This document shows positions 1-8,455 of a stretch of DNA of 40,031 nucleotides, piece after piece. The number at the start of each line of letters is the position of its first letter. Position 1 is the first letter of the stretch. Source of the DNA: Nostoc sp. GT001 (GTDB taxonomy: Bacteria > Cyanobacteriota > Cyanobacteriia > Cyanobacteriales > Nostocaceae); contig NZ_JAUDRJ010000003.1 in assembly GCF_030382115.1 (NCBI RefSeq), forward strand, positions 3,033,932 through 3,073,962, given 5' to 3'. The notes under the pieces are model-generated. The model was not told the origin of the DNA. It saw only the letters and a program-made list of their open reading frames with translations, and did no database searches. Position numbers and translations under genes: made by a program.

Positions 1-129
1 TTTTTAGATGTGAGCGAATTAGCATCAGTGCTAGATTCAGTAGTTTCACAATTTACGATCGCAAATTTGGTCTATAAGATTGGCGAATATGAGGCATCGG
101 CTAAGGGGTGGTTTGCAACTGGAAACTGA
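1..129 (+). CDS. C-terminal end of an unidentified protein (partial)
   Basis: The frame is open from the left edge of the window to a TGA at 127-129, giving 42 visible residues that end in KGWFATGN. Composition looks like real protein, with a mix of hydrophobic and charged residues and no low complexity. The start lies outside the window. I do not recognise the family, and too little is visible to assign a role. The next gene begins 51 bases downstream on the same strand. Confidence 0.5.
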   Translation, partial: FLDVSELASVLDSVVSQFTIANLVYKIGEYEASAKGWFATGN

Positions 130-180
130 CGCTGAATTTAACAATATTTTTCTTGTTCCTAGTTCTGCGAGCCAGAAATC

Positions 181-735
181 ATGAATTTACTAGAAACAAT
201 TGATACTCCCGTTGGGAGCTACGCACCGGATTTTGAACTGCCAGGAATTGATGGTCAAGTACACCATCTCAGGCGTTATCTTGAGAAGTTCCGAGCAGTC
301 GGCGTTATTTCTATGTGTAACCACTGCCCTTATGTCGAGCGGTATTTAGGCAGGCTAAAAAACATTCAAGCCGAATTTGCTCTAAAAGGCTTCACACTAA
401 TTGGACTAAATGGTAGTAATGTTGACTACGACACTAGGTCAAGCTTTGAAAATATGAAAGCTTTTGCCCTGCGTCACCAGTTGAATTTCCCCTACCTGTG
501 GGATTCAACGCAAGATGTGACCGGTAGTTTCGGCGCAACAAAAACCCCAACGGCCTTTCTCATAGACACAAATGGTATAGTCCGTTACAAAGGTAAAATT
601 GATAATCATCCCCAAGATCCATTATCAGTGGGAGAGGATTATTTGAGAACTGCGATCGCTTCCCTATTTAAAGGTGAAGAAATAGCCATACCACAAACAG
701 AACCAGTAGGGACTACATTGATTTGGCGTAACTAG
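181..735 (+). CDS. Thioredoxin-like (AhpC/TSA redoxin type) protein
   Basis: A 184-residue protein with a thioredoxin-fold redoxin domain over nearly its whole length. Visible marks are the N-terminal [11 protein letters not shown] segment typical of AhpC/TSA/redoxin proteins and a CxxC pair, Cys46-Asn-His-Cys49, in the SMCNHCPYV segment. A later KTPTAFLID stretch matches the cis-proline region of thioredoxin folds. No signal peptide is seen, so it is probably a cytoplasmic thiol oxidoreductase or peroxidase-like protein; the substrate is unknown. The ATG at 181 is the first good start and keeps the redoxin N-terminus intact; the ribosome site is weak. pyrH lies about 70 bases downstream on the same strand. 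Confidence 0.85.
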   Translation: MNLLETIDTPVGSYAPDFELPGIDGQVHHLRRYLEKFRAVGVISMCNHCPYVERYLGRLKNIQAEFALKGFTLIGLNGSNVDYDTRSSFENMKAFALRHQLNFPYLWDSTQDVTGSFGATKTPTAFLIDTNGIVRYKGKIDNHPQDPLSVGEDYLRTAIASLFKGEEIAIPQTEPVGTTLIWRN

Positions 736-806
736 ACAAAGATAGTCCCTGTAACTGTTATCTTAAATTGGAGGCAATTGCAACTTTTTTGATAAAGCGG
801 AACTTC

Positions 807-1535
807 ATGGGAACGAATTACCGACGGGTTTTACTCAAACTGAGCGGTGAAGCCTTAATGGGCAACATGGGCTATGGCATTGATCCCGAAGTGGTCAAAG
901 GAATAGCAGAAGAATTAGCAGAGGTGATAGCCACTGGTACTCAAATCGCCATAGTTGTTGGCGGCGGCAATATTTTTCGTGGCGTCAAAGCAGCGTCGGC
1001 GGGGATGGACAGGGCAACCGCTGACTATATCGGGATGATTGCCACGGTAATGAATGCCATGACGCTGCAAGATTCGCTAGAACGCATAGGAGTACAGACG
1101 CGAGTACAAACCGCGATCGCTATGCAAGAATTAGCAGAACCATATATCCGTCGTCGTGCCATCCGTCATCTTGAAAAAGGACGGGTGGTAATTTTTGGTG
1201 CTGGTTCTGGAAATCCCTTTTTTACTACAGATACGACTGCGGCATTAAGAGCCGCAGAAATCGATGCTGAGGTGATTTTTAAAGCCACCAAAGTAGATGG
1301 AGTCTATGATGCCGATCCTCATATTTATCCTGACGCCAAGCGTTACAATAGCTTAACCTACGCGCACGTTTTAGCCCAAGATTTGCGGGTGATGGATAGT
1401 ACTGCGATCGCCTTGTGTAAAGAAAATAATATCCCAATTCTGGTATTTGACCTAACGGTGCGAGGAAATATCCACCGAGCAGTCTTGGGAGAATCCATCG
1501 GCACCCTTGTGGGAGGTTCTTGTGAAATTAGCTGA
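807..1535 (+). CDS. pyrH: UMP kinase
   Basis: Phosphorylates UMP to UDP with ATP in pyrimidine nucleotide synthesis; cytoplasmic, usually hexameric. The protein is 242 residues from the ATG at 807, the normal length. It begins [19 protein letters not shown], the amino-acid-kinase phosphate-binding start, followed by the glycine-rich [10 protein letters not shown] segment and a [13 protein letters not shown] segment near the middle. A TTG at 768 would add 13 residues that precede the conserved start, so I prefer 807. The end overlaps the start of frr by 14 bases, so pyrH and frr are probably cotranscribed and translationally coupled, a common arrangement in bacteria. Confidence 0.95.
   Translation: MGTNYRRVLLKLSGEALMGNMGYGIDPEVVKGIAEELAEVIATGTQIAIVVGGGNIFRGVKAASAGMDRATADYIGMIATVMNAMTLQDSLERIGVQTRVQTAIAMQELAEPYIRRRAIRHLEKGRVVIFGAGSGNPFFTTDTTAALRAAEIDAEVIFKATKVDGVYDADPHIYPDAKRYNSLTYAHVLAQDLRVMDSTAIALCKENNIPILVFDLTVRGNIHRAVLGESIGTLVGGSCEIS
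1511..1516 (+). promoter_or_regulatory. Ribosome binding site deciding the frr start
   Basis: GGGAGG lies inside the end of pyrH, five bases before the GTG at 1522. It supports that GTG as the frr start over the GTG at 1507, which would place the Shine-Dalgarno inside the coding region. Confidence 0.75.
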
Positions 1536-2070
1536 AGCTGAAAGTACGATGCAAAAAACCGTTGAGGCAACTCAACGAGCTTTTAACTCGATTCGCACTG
1601 GTCGCGCCAATGCGAGTCTATTAGATAAGGTATTGGTGGACTATTACGGTTCGCCTACTTCCTTAAAATCACTGGCAAATATTAGCACGCCGGATGCTAC
1701 GACGATCTTAATTCAACCCTACGAGCGCAACACCCTAAACATCATTGAGAAAGCTATTTCCCTCTCAGATGTGGGTTTAACACCCAGTAATGACGGTTCT
1801 GTAATCCGATTGAATATTCCGCCCTTAACCAGCGAACGCCGTAAAGAATTCGTCAAAATGGCATCCAAGTATGCTGAAGAAGGTCGTGTTGCTATTCGTA
1901 ACATTCGCCGCGATGCCATAGACGCCATTCGCAAACAGGAGAAAGCCTCCGAAATCTCCAAAGATGAATCAAAAGACCAACAAGACAACTTGCAAAAACT
2001 AACAAACGAATACACTGCCAAAATAGACTCACTGTTGGCAGAAAAAGAAAAAGACATCACGACTGTTTAA
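1522..2070 (+). CDS. frr: Ribosome recycling factor
   Basis: Releases ribosomes from mRNA after termination, together with EF-G. The 182-residue product starts at GTG 1522 ([18 protein letters not shown]) and spans the whole RRF family. Recognisable parts are the [11 protein letters not shown] segment, the [15 protein letters not shown] loop, the ILIQPY strand and the helix SERRKEFVK. The start is set by GGGAGG at 1511-1516 and lies within pyrH, so translation is probably coupled to it. A strong hairpin terminator follows 16 bases after the stop. Confidence 0.95.
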   Translation: MKLAEAESTMQKTVEATQRAFNSIRTGRANASLLDKVLVDYYGSPTSLKSLANISTPDATTILIQPYERNTLNIIEKAISLSDVGLTPSNDGSVIRLNIPPLTSERRKEFVKMASKYAEEGRVAIRNIRRDAIDAIRKQEKASEISKDESKDQQDNLQKLTNEYTAKIDSLLAEKEKDITTV

Positions 2071-2086
2071 AGTCTCAAGTCTGAGT

Positions 2087-2127
2087 ATAAAGGCTGAAGA
2101 ATGATGGATAAATTCTTCAGCCTTTAT
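2087..2127 (+). terminator. Hairpin terminator after pyrH-frr
   Basis: A perfect 16-bp inverted repeat (2087-2102 with 2112-2127) around a 9-base loop, directly after frr. The 3' side is only moderately T-rich, but position and stem strength fit the end of the pyrH-frr transcript. Confidence 0.75.
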
Positions 2128-2206
2128 CATTTATTAGGTATTTAACAAAAATTGATTGAGTATCTCAATAGAAAATAAACTAATTCTGGAGCAAAAATTC
2201 AGCCTT

Positions 2207-3328
2207 ATGTACGACTGCATCATTGTCGGCGCTGGGCTAGCTGGTGGAACAGCCGCATATCATTTAGCCAAACAAGGTCGCTCAGTATTAGTCTTAGAAA
2301 AAGAATCCCTGCCAAGATATAAACCTTGTGGTGGTGGTGTATCTCCAGCGATCGCTCAATGGTTTGACTTTGATTTTAGCCCAGTAATTTCTGTAAAAGC
2401 CGACTCCCTTCGCTTTACCTGGAAATTAGGCGACCCCGTGGAGGCAAAGATCGCCACCAAAGAACCAATCTGGATGGTGCGACGAGATATTTTTGACCAT
2501 TTCCTAGTGCAGCAAGGACAGAAGCAAGGCGCTGAACTACGAGATAATACGGAAGTAACGGGTATTGAATTTAAAAGTGACTATTGGCAAGTTAACACAC
2601 CCAATGGCCCAGTTACAAGTCGCTACTTAATTGCGGCTGATGGTGCTAAAGGACCAATGGCAAAATGGCTCGGCTTTAAAGACCGTAAACGGCGTTTAGC
2701 AGCAGCTTTGGAGGCAGAAATTCCCGCAACTGTCAAGGATAAATCTACAATTCACTTCGAGTTTGGCTTGGTAAAAAATGGCTACATTTGGAACTTCCCG
2801 AAGGCAGACGGTTATTCCATTGGTGTTGGTACGTTTATTGGTGGTCAATCCCAGGACTTTAAGAAAATTTTAGATGAGTACGCGCGATCGTTTAATGTAG
2901 ATATCAAAACTGGTAAGCAGTATGGTTATCCCCTTTGCTTGTGGGATGGCAACCAAAAGTTGCATACTCAAAATGCAGTTTTAGCTGGGGAAGCTGCTTG
3001 TGTAGTCGATCCAATGACAGCAGAAGGCATTCGTCCGTCAATTTTTAGCGGTTTGATTGCAGCAGGAGCCATTAATGAAGCACTTTCCGGTGATACCAAC
3101 GCTTTAGAAAAATATAGCGAAGCCATTAATGAACAATGGGGTACTGAGATGGCTTGGGCGCAAAAATTAGGTGGAGCATTTTATCGCTTTCCAGGCATTG
3201 GCTACAAAGTTGGTGTTAAGCGCCCCTCTGGTGCGAAAATCATGGGTAAGATTCTGTGTGGAGAACTGCGCTATGGCGATGTTGCTAGTCGCGCTCTCAA
3301 GCGTTTAATTCCTGGTTTTGGAGGTTAA
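2207..3328 (+). CDS. Geranylgeranyl-reductase-family FAD oxidoreductase
   Basis: A 373-residue flavoprotein of the geranylgeranyl reductase / digeranylgeranylglycerophospholipid reductase family. It opens with a Rossmann FAD-binding site, MYDCIIVGAGLAGG, then the family's PRYKPCGGGVSP segment and, in the second half, GEAACVVDPMTAEGIRPSIFSG, which matches the second FAD contact (GDAAGxxxPxxGEGI-like). The family reduces isoprenoid double bonds; the substrate here cannot be read from sequence, and it differs from the better-known ChlP only by judgement. A TTG at 2156 would add 17 residues before the Rossmann strand, so ATG 2207 is preferred. A hairpin follows at 3336-3359. Confidence 0.85.
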   Translation: MYDCIIVGAGLAGGTAAYHLAKQGRSVLVLEKESLPRYKPCGGGVSPAIAQWFDFDFSPVISVKADSLRFTWKLGDPVEAKIATKEPIWMVRRDIFDHFLVQQGQKQGAELRDNTEVTGIEFKSDYWQVNTPNGPVTSRYLIAADGAKGPMAKWLGFKDRKRRLAAALEAEIPATVKDKSTIHFEFGLVKNGYIWNFPKADGYSIGVGTFIGGQSQDFKKILDEYARSFNVDIKTGKQYGYPLCLWDGNQKLHTQNAVLAGEAACVVDPMTAEGIRPSIFSGLIAAGAINEALSGDTNALEKYSEAINEQWGTEMAWAQKLGGAFYRFPGIGYKVGVKRPSGAKIMGKILCGELRYGDVASRALKRLIPGFGG

Positions 3329-3335
3329 TTAACCA

Positions 3336-3359
3336 AACAAGTTGCTTGAGCAACTTGTT
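3336..3359 (+). terminator. Hairpin after the GGR-family gene
   Basis: A perfect 10-bp inverted repeat (AACAAGTTGC, loop TTGA) begins eight bases after the stop codon. No T-run follows, so it may be a weak terminator or an mRNA 3' stabiliser. Confidence 0.5.
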
Positions 3360-3404
3360 AAAGGTGGGCAAACTTCCACCACTGTTTAATAGGGATTTCT
3401 CAAT

Positions 3405-3830
3405 ATGGCAATTTACTTGACAAAACGGCTATCTGTGTTCGCTAATATTCTTGCTCTTGTCCTGTTGATACCGGGAATTGCCTTAGCTGCACCCCTTCAA
3501 ATCAATACTACTTCTGGTGTTATTTTCGCCCAAACTACAAAAACTGCAAGCTACTCCACCTCCTCGGAGATTAACCTGACTCCCCTACAACGCCAAGAAC
3601 TCCAGGCTGTGTGTCAGAGAAGAAACAGGGAACTTGCGGCAGTGCTAACTTCATCCCAGCGTGACCAACTTAATCACAATCTCCGGGCTGGTAATAATAT
3701 CAATCAAGCCCTAGAAAAGCTAAATTTGCAACCAGAACAGCAAGATTTGGTAAAGGCGATCGTGCAATTTACTAACTTGAAAATAAAGGCTGTCTCATCT
3801 AGACATTTGCTAAAAATAGGAGATAAGTAA
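3405..3830 (+). CDS. Small exported protein of unknown function
   Basis: A 141-residue protein with a clear Sec signal peptide: KR near the start, a hydrophobic core (residues 12-26) and an ALA-AP signal peptidase I site after about residue 28. The mature part is mostly helical and polar. It has an LTPLQRQELQAVCQRRNRELAAVL helix and a later LTSSQRDQL segment, reminiscent of the LTxxQ repeats of Spy/CpxP periplasmic proteins, but I cannot claim membership. One cysteine remains in the mature part. An AGGG about ten bases before the ATG may be its ribosome site. It is probably periplasmic. Confidence 0.65.
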   Translation: MAIYLTKRLSVFANILALVLLIPGIALAAPLQINTTSGVIFAQTTKTASYSTSSEINLTPLQRQELQAVCQRRNRELAAVLTSSQRDQLNHNLRAGNNINQALEKLNLQPEQQDLVKAIVQFTNLKIKAVSSRHLLKIGDK

Positions 3831-3831
3831 A

Positions 3832-3939
3832 GGGTTCAATAATACTGGTAAATCGAGACTTAAACATTTTCAAGGGAGAAAGAAGCCTCAAACTTATGTA
3901 TGGGTAAGAGAAATACAGCAAATGCTCAAAAATGGCTGA
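3832..3939 (+). pseudogene. Possible remnant of a C-terminal coding region
   Basis: Shifted relative to the preceding gene, this plus-strand frame reads GFNNTGKSRLKHFQGRKKP and continues QTYVWVREIQQMLKNG before TGA at 3937-3939. The composition looks like a real protein C-terminus, but no start or family can be given. It overlaps the end of the minus-strand gene at 3926, so one of the two readings may be fortuitous. Confidence 0.25.
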
Positions 3940-4821
3940 AACTCATATATATCAAGAAACTCAGCAAAACGATGTCCAAATCATTCTGTGTATAGTTTTT
4001 AGGCTCTTTTTTGGTTATTTTTCGTCTGAGTCCCATTAACTTCTGCTCATAAGCTTCCCGTTGCTGCTGCTGAATTTCTTGTAAACTGTTAATGTACGGT
4101 TTCACCAAGTCTCTTGTTAAACCACCCGATACAAAAGCTGACTCTAGATGAAATAATTGTGGTTCATAAGTTGGGTTGAGATTTAGGTAATACCAATCAG
4201 CAATGAAAGCTGCTAAAAGTTGTTGAACTGTGACAATAATTTGCCGAATGATGCGGATAGCTTGCGTCTCGTTATTACCTACCGCTTGTAAAGATTCCTT
4301 TGCGTCTTCCCAGTTCCAAGCTGCTATAGAAAACTTCGCAATATCGCTGCTTTGCGGATTCCAAAAATTGACGTGAAAGTAAACTTCATAATCAGTAACT
4401 TTGCTATGTAATATAACTGTTGGCACGGGAGCTAAAATTGTCTGTAACTGACGAATATCTGCATCCCCAATTGCACGGTTAAAATAGTCGCCAAAACATT
4501 CAACAGGGCATAAATCACTATCCAAACTATAATACTGATTCAAGAAAGTTTTTAACTTCTCTGGTAGTTCTATTTGTAGGTCATGTTGTAAAGATGATGG
4601 GCAACTTGGACTCACATTTGGCGGTGAAACTAATACTAATAAACGGTGTTTTCTCTGCCCCTCTACCAAAATGTTATAGCTTTCTTCTCGACTAAAAATA
4701 GTTGCTAAGTTTTTCTGGTCAAAAATTGCCTGAATTTCTTTGAGCTTGCCCTGAATTTGATTTGCTTGCCATTCCCGCAACAGTTCCAAAAGTTGTTTAC
4801 TAAACTCCTTCTGCTGTTGTA
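3926..4821 (-). pseudogene. 3' part of a gene split by the IS630-type element
   Basis: About 298 codons read on the minus strand from the element edge (QQQKEFSKQLLELLREWQAN) to a stop at 3926. An artificial TTG start at 4834 lies inside the insertion element, so the apparent N-terminus is not original. The body has a helical, glutamine-rich start, a mixed alpha/beta middle (HRLLVLVSPPN, YEVYFHVNFWNPQ), a hydrophobic helix (VTVQQLLAAFIADWYYLNLN) and a charged coiled stretch (LQEIQQQQREAYEQKLMGLRRK). I do not recognise a family. Removing the element plus one TA joins it in frame to the 5' part at 5513-5749. The hydrophobic tail (VLLSFLIYMSFSHF) may be altered by a frameshift. Confidence 0.7.
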
Positions 4822-5512
4822 TAGCAATCGCCAAGGTGGTTAGGACAAACAGTATAATCTATGAGTAAAGTAATACTGGATACTGCTGAAGCCTTCAGCA
4901 CAAAAACAGATCATGCCAAAACCCTACAGTTACGACTTACGTCAGAAGGTAATTCAGGCAATTGAGTTAGACGGGATGAAGAAGAGTGAAGCGGCTCAAG
5001 TTTTTCAAATCAGTCGAAATACAATCAACCTTTGGCTTCAACGAATAGATGAAGCTGGAATGGATAATAGAGAAGATTATGGCTATGGTTGGAATGAAAA
5101 AGGTCAGCGATTTCATGCACTTAAAAGTGGGAGGAGACAAGGACGAGTTAATATGATTGCTGCCTGTTGTAATGGGAAATTATTCGCTCCATTTACTGTG
5201 GAGGGTGCTTGTAACCGAACTGTCTTTGAAACTTGGCTTGAAACTTGTTTAATACCATCGTTAAAACCTGGACAAATAGTGATTGCAGATAATGCCACAT
5301 TTCATCGAGGTGGACGTATTCAAGAATTAATTGAATCGGCAGGCTGTCACTTAAAATACTTGCCATCCTATTCACCTGAACTTAATAAAATTGAGCAATG
5401 TTGGTCATGGTTGAAGAGTCGAATTCGTAAACAACTAATTCAATTTGACTGTCTTCGGAATGCTATGGAAGATGTGCTTCGCACAGCGTCCTAATCGCCT
5501 TGTCCGTTGCTA
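4822..5512 (+). mobile_element. IS630-type element, 691 bp, internally deleted
   Basis: The ends are TAGCAA...TTGCTA, flanked on both sides by TA (4820-4821 and 5513-5514), the target duplication typical of the IS630/Tc1/mariner group. Terminal inverted repeats over 27 bases including the TA (4820-4846 against 5488-5514) match at 22 positions. The element carries one transposase gene lacking its middle section. It has inserted into a minus-strand gene whose frame is restored when the element and one TA are removed, which supports the boundaries. Confidence 0.85.
4913..5494 (+). pseudogene. IS630-family transposase with internal in-frame deletion
   Basis: The 193-residue product has the N-terminal helix-turn-helix of IS630 transposases (MPKPYSYDLRQKVIQAIE ... 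SEAAQVFQISRNTINLWLQR) joined directly to the catalytic domain (IDEAGMDNREDYGYGW). Family members are usually much longer, with the rest of the DNA-binding region between these two parts; here it is missing without loss of frame. The catalytic residues are still visible: Asp in IDEAGMD, Asp in ADNATFH and Glu in ELNKIEQCW. The DNA-binding part is probably too short to work, so the element is likely immobile unless helped in trans. Confidence 0.8.
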
Positions 5513-5749
5513 TAATTCTTGTTCTTTAAGTTGATTGGCATGAGTAAGACTTTGCTCATATTTTTTTAACGCTTCCACATAACGAGGGTCTTCTTTCACT
5601 GAAGATGGCAACAAAGCAGAAATACTCGAACGCTCAACTTTGGAGCCGATATAGTCACCAGCAACTTCTCCAAGTTTTTGCCCAAGGCTATAAGCAGCAC
5701 TGTTCAGCAGGGTAAAGAGGACATCCAATATAACAGGGGTTAGGAACAT
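5513..5749 (-). pseudogene. 5' part of the gene split by the IS630-type element
   Basis: Minus-strand frame of 79 residues starting MFLTPVILDVLFTLLNSAAYSLGQKLGEVAGDYIG and ending QLKEQEL at the element. The first 25 residues are hydrophobic with small residues, suggesting a membrane-associated or amphipathic N-terminus; a charged helical segment follows. The last codon before TAG uses the TA of the insertion. Joining to 4819 with a single TA gives ...KEQELQQQKEF..., continuing the same glutamine- and lysine-rich helix. The original product would have been about 375 residues. Function unknown. Confidence 0.7.
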
Positions 5750-6006
5750 AGCTATTTATGGCTTCAGCAGAATAAAACAAGTTTCGTTTTATACAATATT
5801 CTGTTGTAACCTGTCATTAGTAAAAGCGTCATTGTTAATTCTGCTGTTGACAAAAGTCTAATTCGGAGTTCATCAAGACTATAGTCAAAATCATTAACCA
5901 ATCGAAAACCCTCTGAGAGATGGCTACAGAGTCGATGGTAGGTTATTACTAGCAATAATGTGTCATTTAGAGGATAGCAAAGTATCACTAAGGGGCAAAT
6001 AAAGGC
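5750..6006. other. Gap without a confident gene
   Basis: This stretch holds upstream sequence of the split minus-strand gene. A weak 84-residue minus-strand frame (5764-6018) exists but has no ribosome site, no recognisable domain and odd composition. No RNA gene or promoter could be supported. Confidence 0.4.
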
Positions 6007-6037
6007 AAATCCCTCCAAGTTGCCTAGAGAGGGATTT
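6007..6037 (-). terminator. Hairpin downstream of the EF-hand gene
   Basis: AAATCCCTC (6007-6015) pairs with GAGGGATTT (6029-6037) around a 13-base loop, about 55 bases after the stop of the minus-strand EF-hand gene. The following sequence is only mildly T-rich on the minus strand. Confidence 0.4.
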
Positions 6038-6090
6038 AGTGCGGGCTAGAAAGAGATTTTGGGGTGAGTGTGGCGTTGATTTTTTGACTG

Positions 6091-6324
6091 CTAGTTTAAA
6101 TTATTTGCTTTCTCAACTGCTTCCTTTAACTCTTCAAAGGTAATACTACCGTCTTTGTCTGAATCATAATTTACTAGTAATTCCTGGGGACTAGTGGTAT
6201 TTGTTTCTGATGAGATGATTGCACTTAAGCCAGGACTTAAAAAAAGATCATTAATGGATACTTTGCCGTCTCGATCGCTATCTAAGGTATTAAAAAGAGA
6301 TTGAAGCTCTTGCTCGGTTGCCAT
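6091..6324 (-). CDS. Small two-EF-hand calcium-binding protein
   Basis: A 77-residue soluble protein made of two EF-hands and little else. Loop 1 runs from Asp15 to Asp26 (DSDRDGKVSIND) and loop 2 from Asp54 to Glu65 (DSDKDGSITFEE). Positions 1, 3, 5 and 6 of both loops fit Ca2+ binding. Loop 1 has Asp rather than Glu at position 12, which usually lowers affinity or changes ion preference. Size and layout resemble the CSE calcium sensor described in Anabaena, thought to link Ca2+ to photosynthetic electron transport; orthology is a guess from memory. No signal peptide or membrane segment is seen. Confidence 0.85.
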   Translation of the reverse strand: MATEQELQSLFNTLDSDRDGKVSINDLFLSPGLSAIISSETNTTSPQELLVNYDSDKDGSITFEELKEAVEKANNLN

Positions 6325-6360
6325 AAATTTCTATCTGAATTGATTTTTCAATTTAATATC

Positions 6361-6736
6361 TCAAAATCTTGACAAATACGCAAGGATACTTAATAAAAAG
6401 ATTTTATTGGGTGCGGAATGGCGATCGATATACTTTCGCGAATCGATACGGATAACAGCGATATCTGGCTCAGGTTCGGAGTATTGGCTCAACTGAATGG
6501 GATTCACCCGAACTAAGGCAACTTCTGCTAGCGATGCCTGCCTGCGGCGGGCTGCGTCAACGCTTGAGGTAGTCAGATGCACAAAGCGTTGTCGCTGCAT
6601 GGGGAGGATTTTTGGCGCTCATCGGGATAACTCGCCCATCAATCAGTTCTACCCGTTCATCCTCTGTAATAATATCCGTCTTCAGCATCAGGTGATATTC
6701 GTTTACAGTCCACAGGCGCACTCTAGTTTGTGTCAT
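6361..6736 (-). pseudogene. Decayed Uma2-family (DUF820) nuclease-like gene
   Basis: The start at 6736 (MTQTRVRLWTVNEYHLM ... ITEDERVELIDGRVIPMS) is a typical Uma2-family N-terminus. The frame breaks near 6560-6600 and the family reappears in another frame as SEPEPDIAVIRIDSRKYIDRH followed by PNKIFLL. Middle and C-terminal parts are missing. The family has a PD-(D/E)XK-like fold and is highly multiplied in cyanobacteria, with no firmly established role. This copy is clearly dead. Confidence 0.75.
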
Positions 6737-6839
6737 TGGACTTTTCCTTTGTCCATCGCACATCACTTTTAGGCGATTATCTCTTACTCTCAACTTTGGC
6801 AGCATCTATAATTAATCTTGCCCTATTTAGTTCGTTACC

Positions 6840-8363
6840 ATGTCGGAAGAAGATATCCGAGCCGCGAGGCTGGAGAAAGTAGAACAACTTAAGCAGCTAG
6901 GAACTAATCCTTATGCCTATCGTTGGGAATCCACCCATCATGCAGCGCAGTTGCAAGAAAAATTTGCCGATTTATCCAGTGGCGAAGAAGCTGATTTAGA
7001 AGTTGCCATAGCCGGACGCATTATGGCGCGTCGCGTTTTTGGTAAATTGGCTTTTTTCACCTTGCAAGACGAAACCAGTACAATTCAGCTTTATCTGGAT
7101 AAAAATCGCATTCAAGAAGGTATGGCAGATATTGATGCCGATGCCTTCAATCACCTGAAGCAACTTACAGATGCAGGTGACATATTAGGAGCTAAAGGTA
7201 CTATTAAACGGACTGAAAAGGGCGAGTTATCTGTCTACGTTAAACAATATACTATCCTCACTAAATCCCTGTTGCCCCTACCCGACAAATGGCATGGATT
7301 AACGGATGTTGCCAAGCGCTACCGTCAGCGCTACGTTGACTTGATTGTAAACCCAGAAGTGCGGCAAACTTTCCGCCGTCGCGCTCAAATTACTGCTGGT
7401 ATTCGCCGCTATTTAGAAGAACGGGATTTTCTGGAAATTGAAACCCCAGTTTTGCAAAGTGAGACTGGAGGTGCAGATGCGCGTCCATTTATCACCTACC
7501 ACAACACTTTAGAAATGGAATTGTATCTGCGAATTGCCACAGAACTCCATCTCAAGCGGTTGATTGTGGGTGGTTTTGAAAAGGTGTTTGAATTGGGGCG
7601 GGTTTTCCGCAATGAGGGAATTTCGACTCGACACAATCCTGAATTTACGACAATTGAAGTTTACCAAGCTTACGCCGACTACAACGATATGATGGCGTTG
7701 ACTGAGGGTATTATTACCACTGTTGCCCAAGAGGTACTCGGCACATTGGAAATCACCTACCAAGGGGAACCTATAAATTTAACACCACCTTGGCGACGGG
7801 TGACAATGCACGATTTAGTTAAAGAATTTACAGGCTTGGATTTTAATTCATTCCAAAGTTTGGAAGAAGCAAAAACAGCAAGTAAAAATGCTGCTATTCC
7901 TGGTATAGATGAAGCCCAATCAATTGGTAAGTTACTAAATTTAGCCTTTGAAGAGAAAGTAGAAGCTAATTTAATTCAACCTACCTTTGTAATTGATTAC
8001 CCTGTAGAAATTTCGCCCCTAGCAAAACCGCACCGTTCTCAACCTGGTTTGGTAGAACGATTTGAGTTATTTATAGTCGGGCGAGAAACTGGGAATAGCT
8101 TTTCAGAACTTACCGATCCTATTGATCAAAGAGAACGCTTAGAAGCACAAGCGGCGCGGAAAGCTGCTGGTGATTTAGAAGCCCAAGGTGTAGATGAAGA
8201 CTTTCTGACAGCTTTGGAATATGGTATGCCGCCTACAGGTGGTTTAGGGATTGGGATCGATCGCTTGGTGATGTTATTAACCGATTGTGCCAGTATTCGG
8301 GATGCGATCGCCTTCCCCTTACTCAAGCCAGAAAAATCAGAATCATCCCCAGAAGAATCCTAA
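6840..8363 (+). CDS. lysS: Lysine--tRNA ligase, class II
   Basis: Charges tRNA-Lys with lysine in the cytoplasm. The 507-residue product has the two-domain layout of class IIb synthetases: an OB-fold anticodon-binding domain (about residues 50-150, with [23 protein letters not shown]) and the catalytic domain. Class II motif 2 is visible as [19 protein letters not shown] and motif 3 as [17 protein letters not shown]. Length is usual for the family. The ATG at 6840 gives the expected N-terminus. It is monocistronic by position, facing purF convergently. Confidence 0.95.
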   Translation: MSEEDIRAARLEKVEQLKQLGTNPYAYRWESTHHAAQLQEKFADLSSGEEADLEVAIAGRIMARRVFGKLAFFTLQDETSTIQLYLDKNRIQEGMADIDADAFNHLKQLTDAGDILGAKGTIKRTEKGELSVYVKQYTILTKSLLPLPDKWHGLTDVAKRYRQRYVDLIVNPEVRQTFRRRAQITAGIRRYLEERDFLEIETPVLQSETGGADARPFITYHNTLEMELYLRIATELHLKRLIVGGFEKVFELGRVFRNEGISTRHNPEFTTIEVYQAYADYNDMMALTEGIITTVAQEVLGTLEITYQGEPINLTPPWRRVTMHDLVKEFTGLDFNSFQSLEEAKTASKNAAIPGIDEAQSIGKLLNLAFEEKVEANLIQPTFVIDYPVEISPLAKPHRSQPGLVERFELFIVGRETGNSFSELTDPIDQRERLEAQAARKAAGDLEAQGVDEDFLTALEYGMPPTGGLGIGIDRLVMLLTDCASIRDAIAFPLLKPEKSESSPEES

Positions 8364-8384
8364 TCTTACACCCCATTCCTTAAT

Positions 8385-8408
8385 CCCCTCCTCGCTTGCA
8401 GGGAGGGG
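8385..8408. terminator. GC-rich hairpin between lysS and purF
   Basis: CCCCTCC (8385-8391) pairs with GGAGGGG (8402-8408) around a 10-base loop, between two convergent genes. The sequence through about 8440 (CTTTGGCGGGGTGGGG) resembles a dispersed cyanobacterial intergenic repeat. It could serve as a bidirectional terminator; there is no clear T-run. Confidence 0.45.
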
Positions 8409-8455
8409 AGACAAAGCGTAGCTTTGGCGGGGTGGGGTTCTTCTGTTTGAAGCCC

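Noticed and set aside
768..806. TTG 768 as the pyrH start
   Set aside because: It adds 13 residues before the conserved [16 protein letters not shown] start.
4822..4834. TTG 4834 as a true start of the 302-residue minus-strand protein
   Set aside because: The codons lie inside the insertion element; the original upstream part is at 5513-5749.
5764..6018. 84-residue minus-strand frame
   Set aside because: No ribosome site, no recognisable domain and unusual composition; treated as chance.
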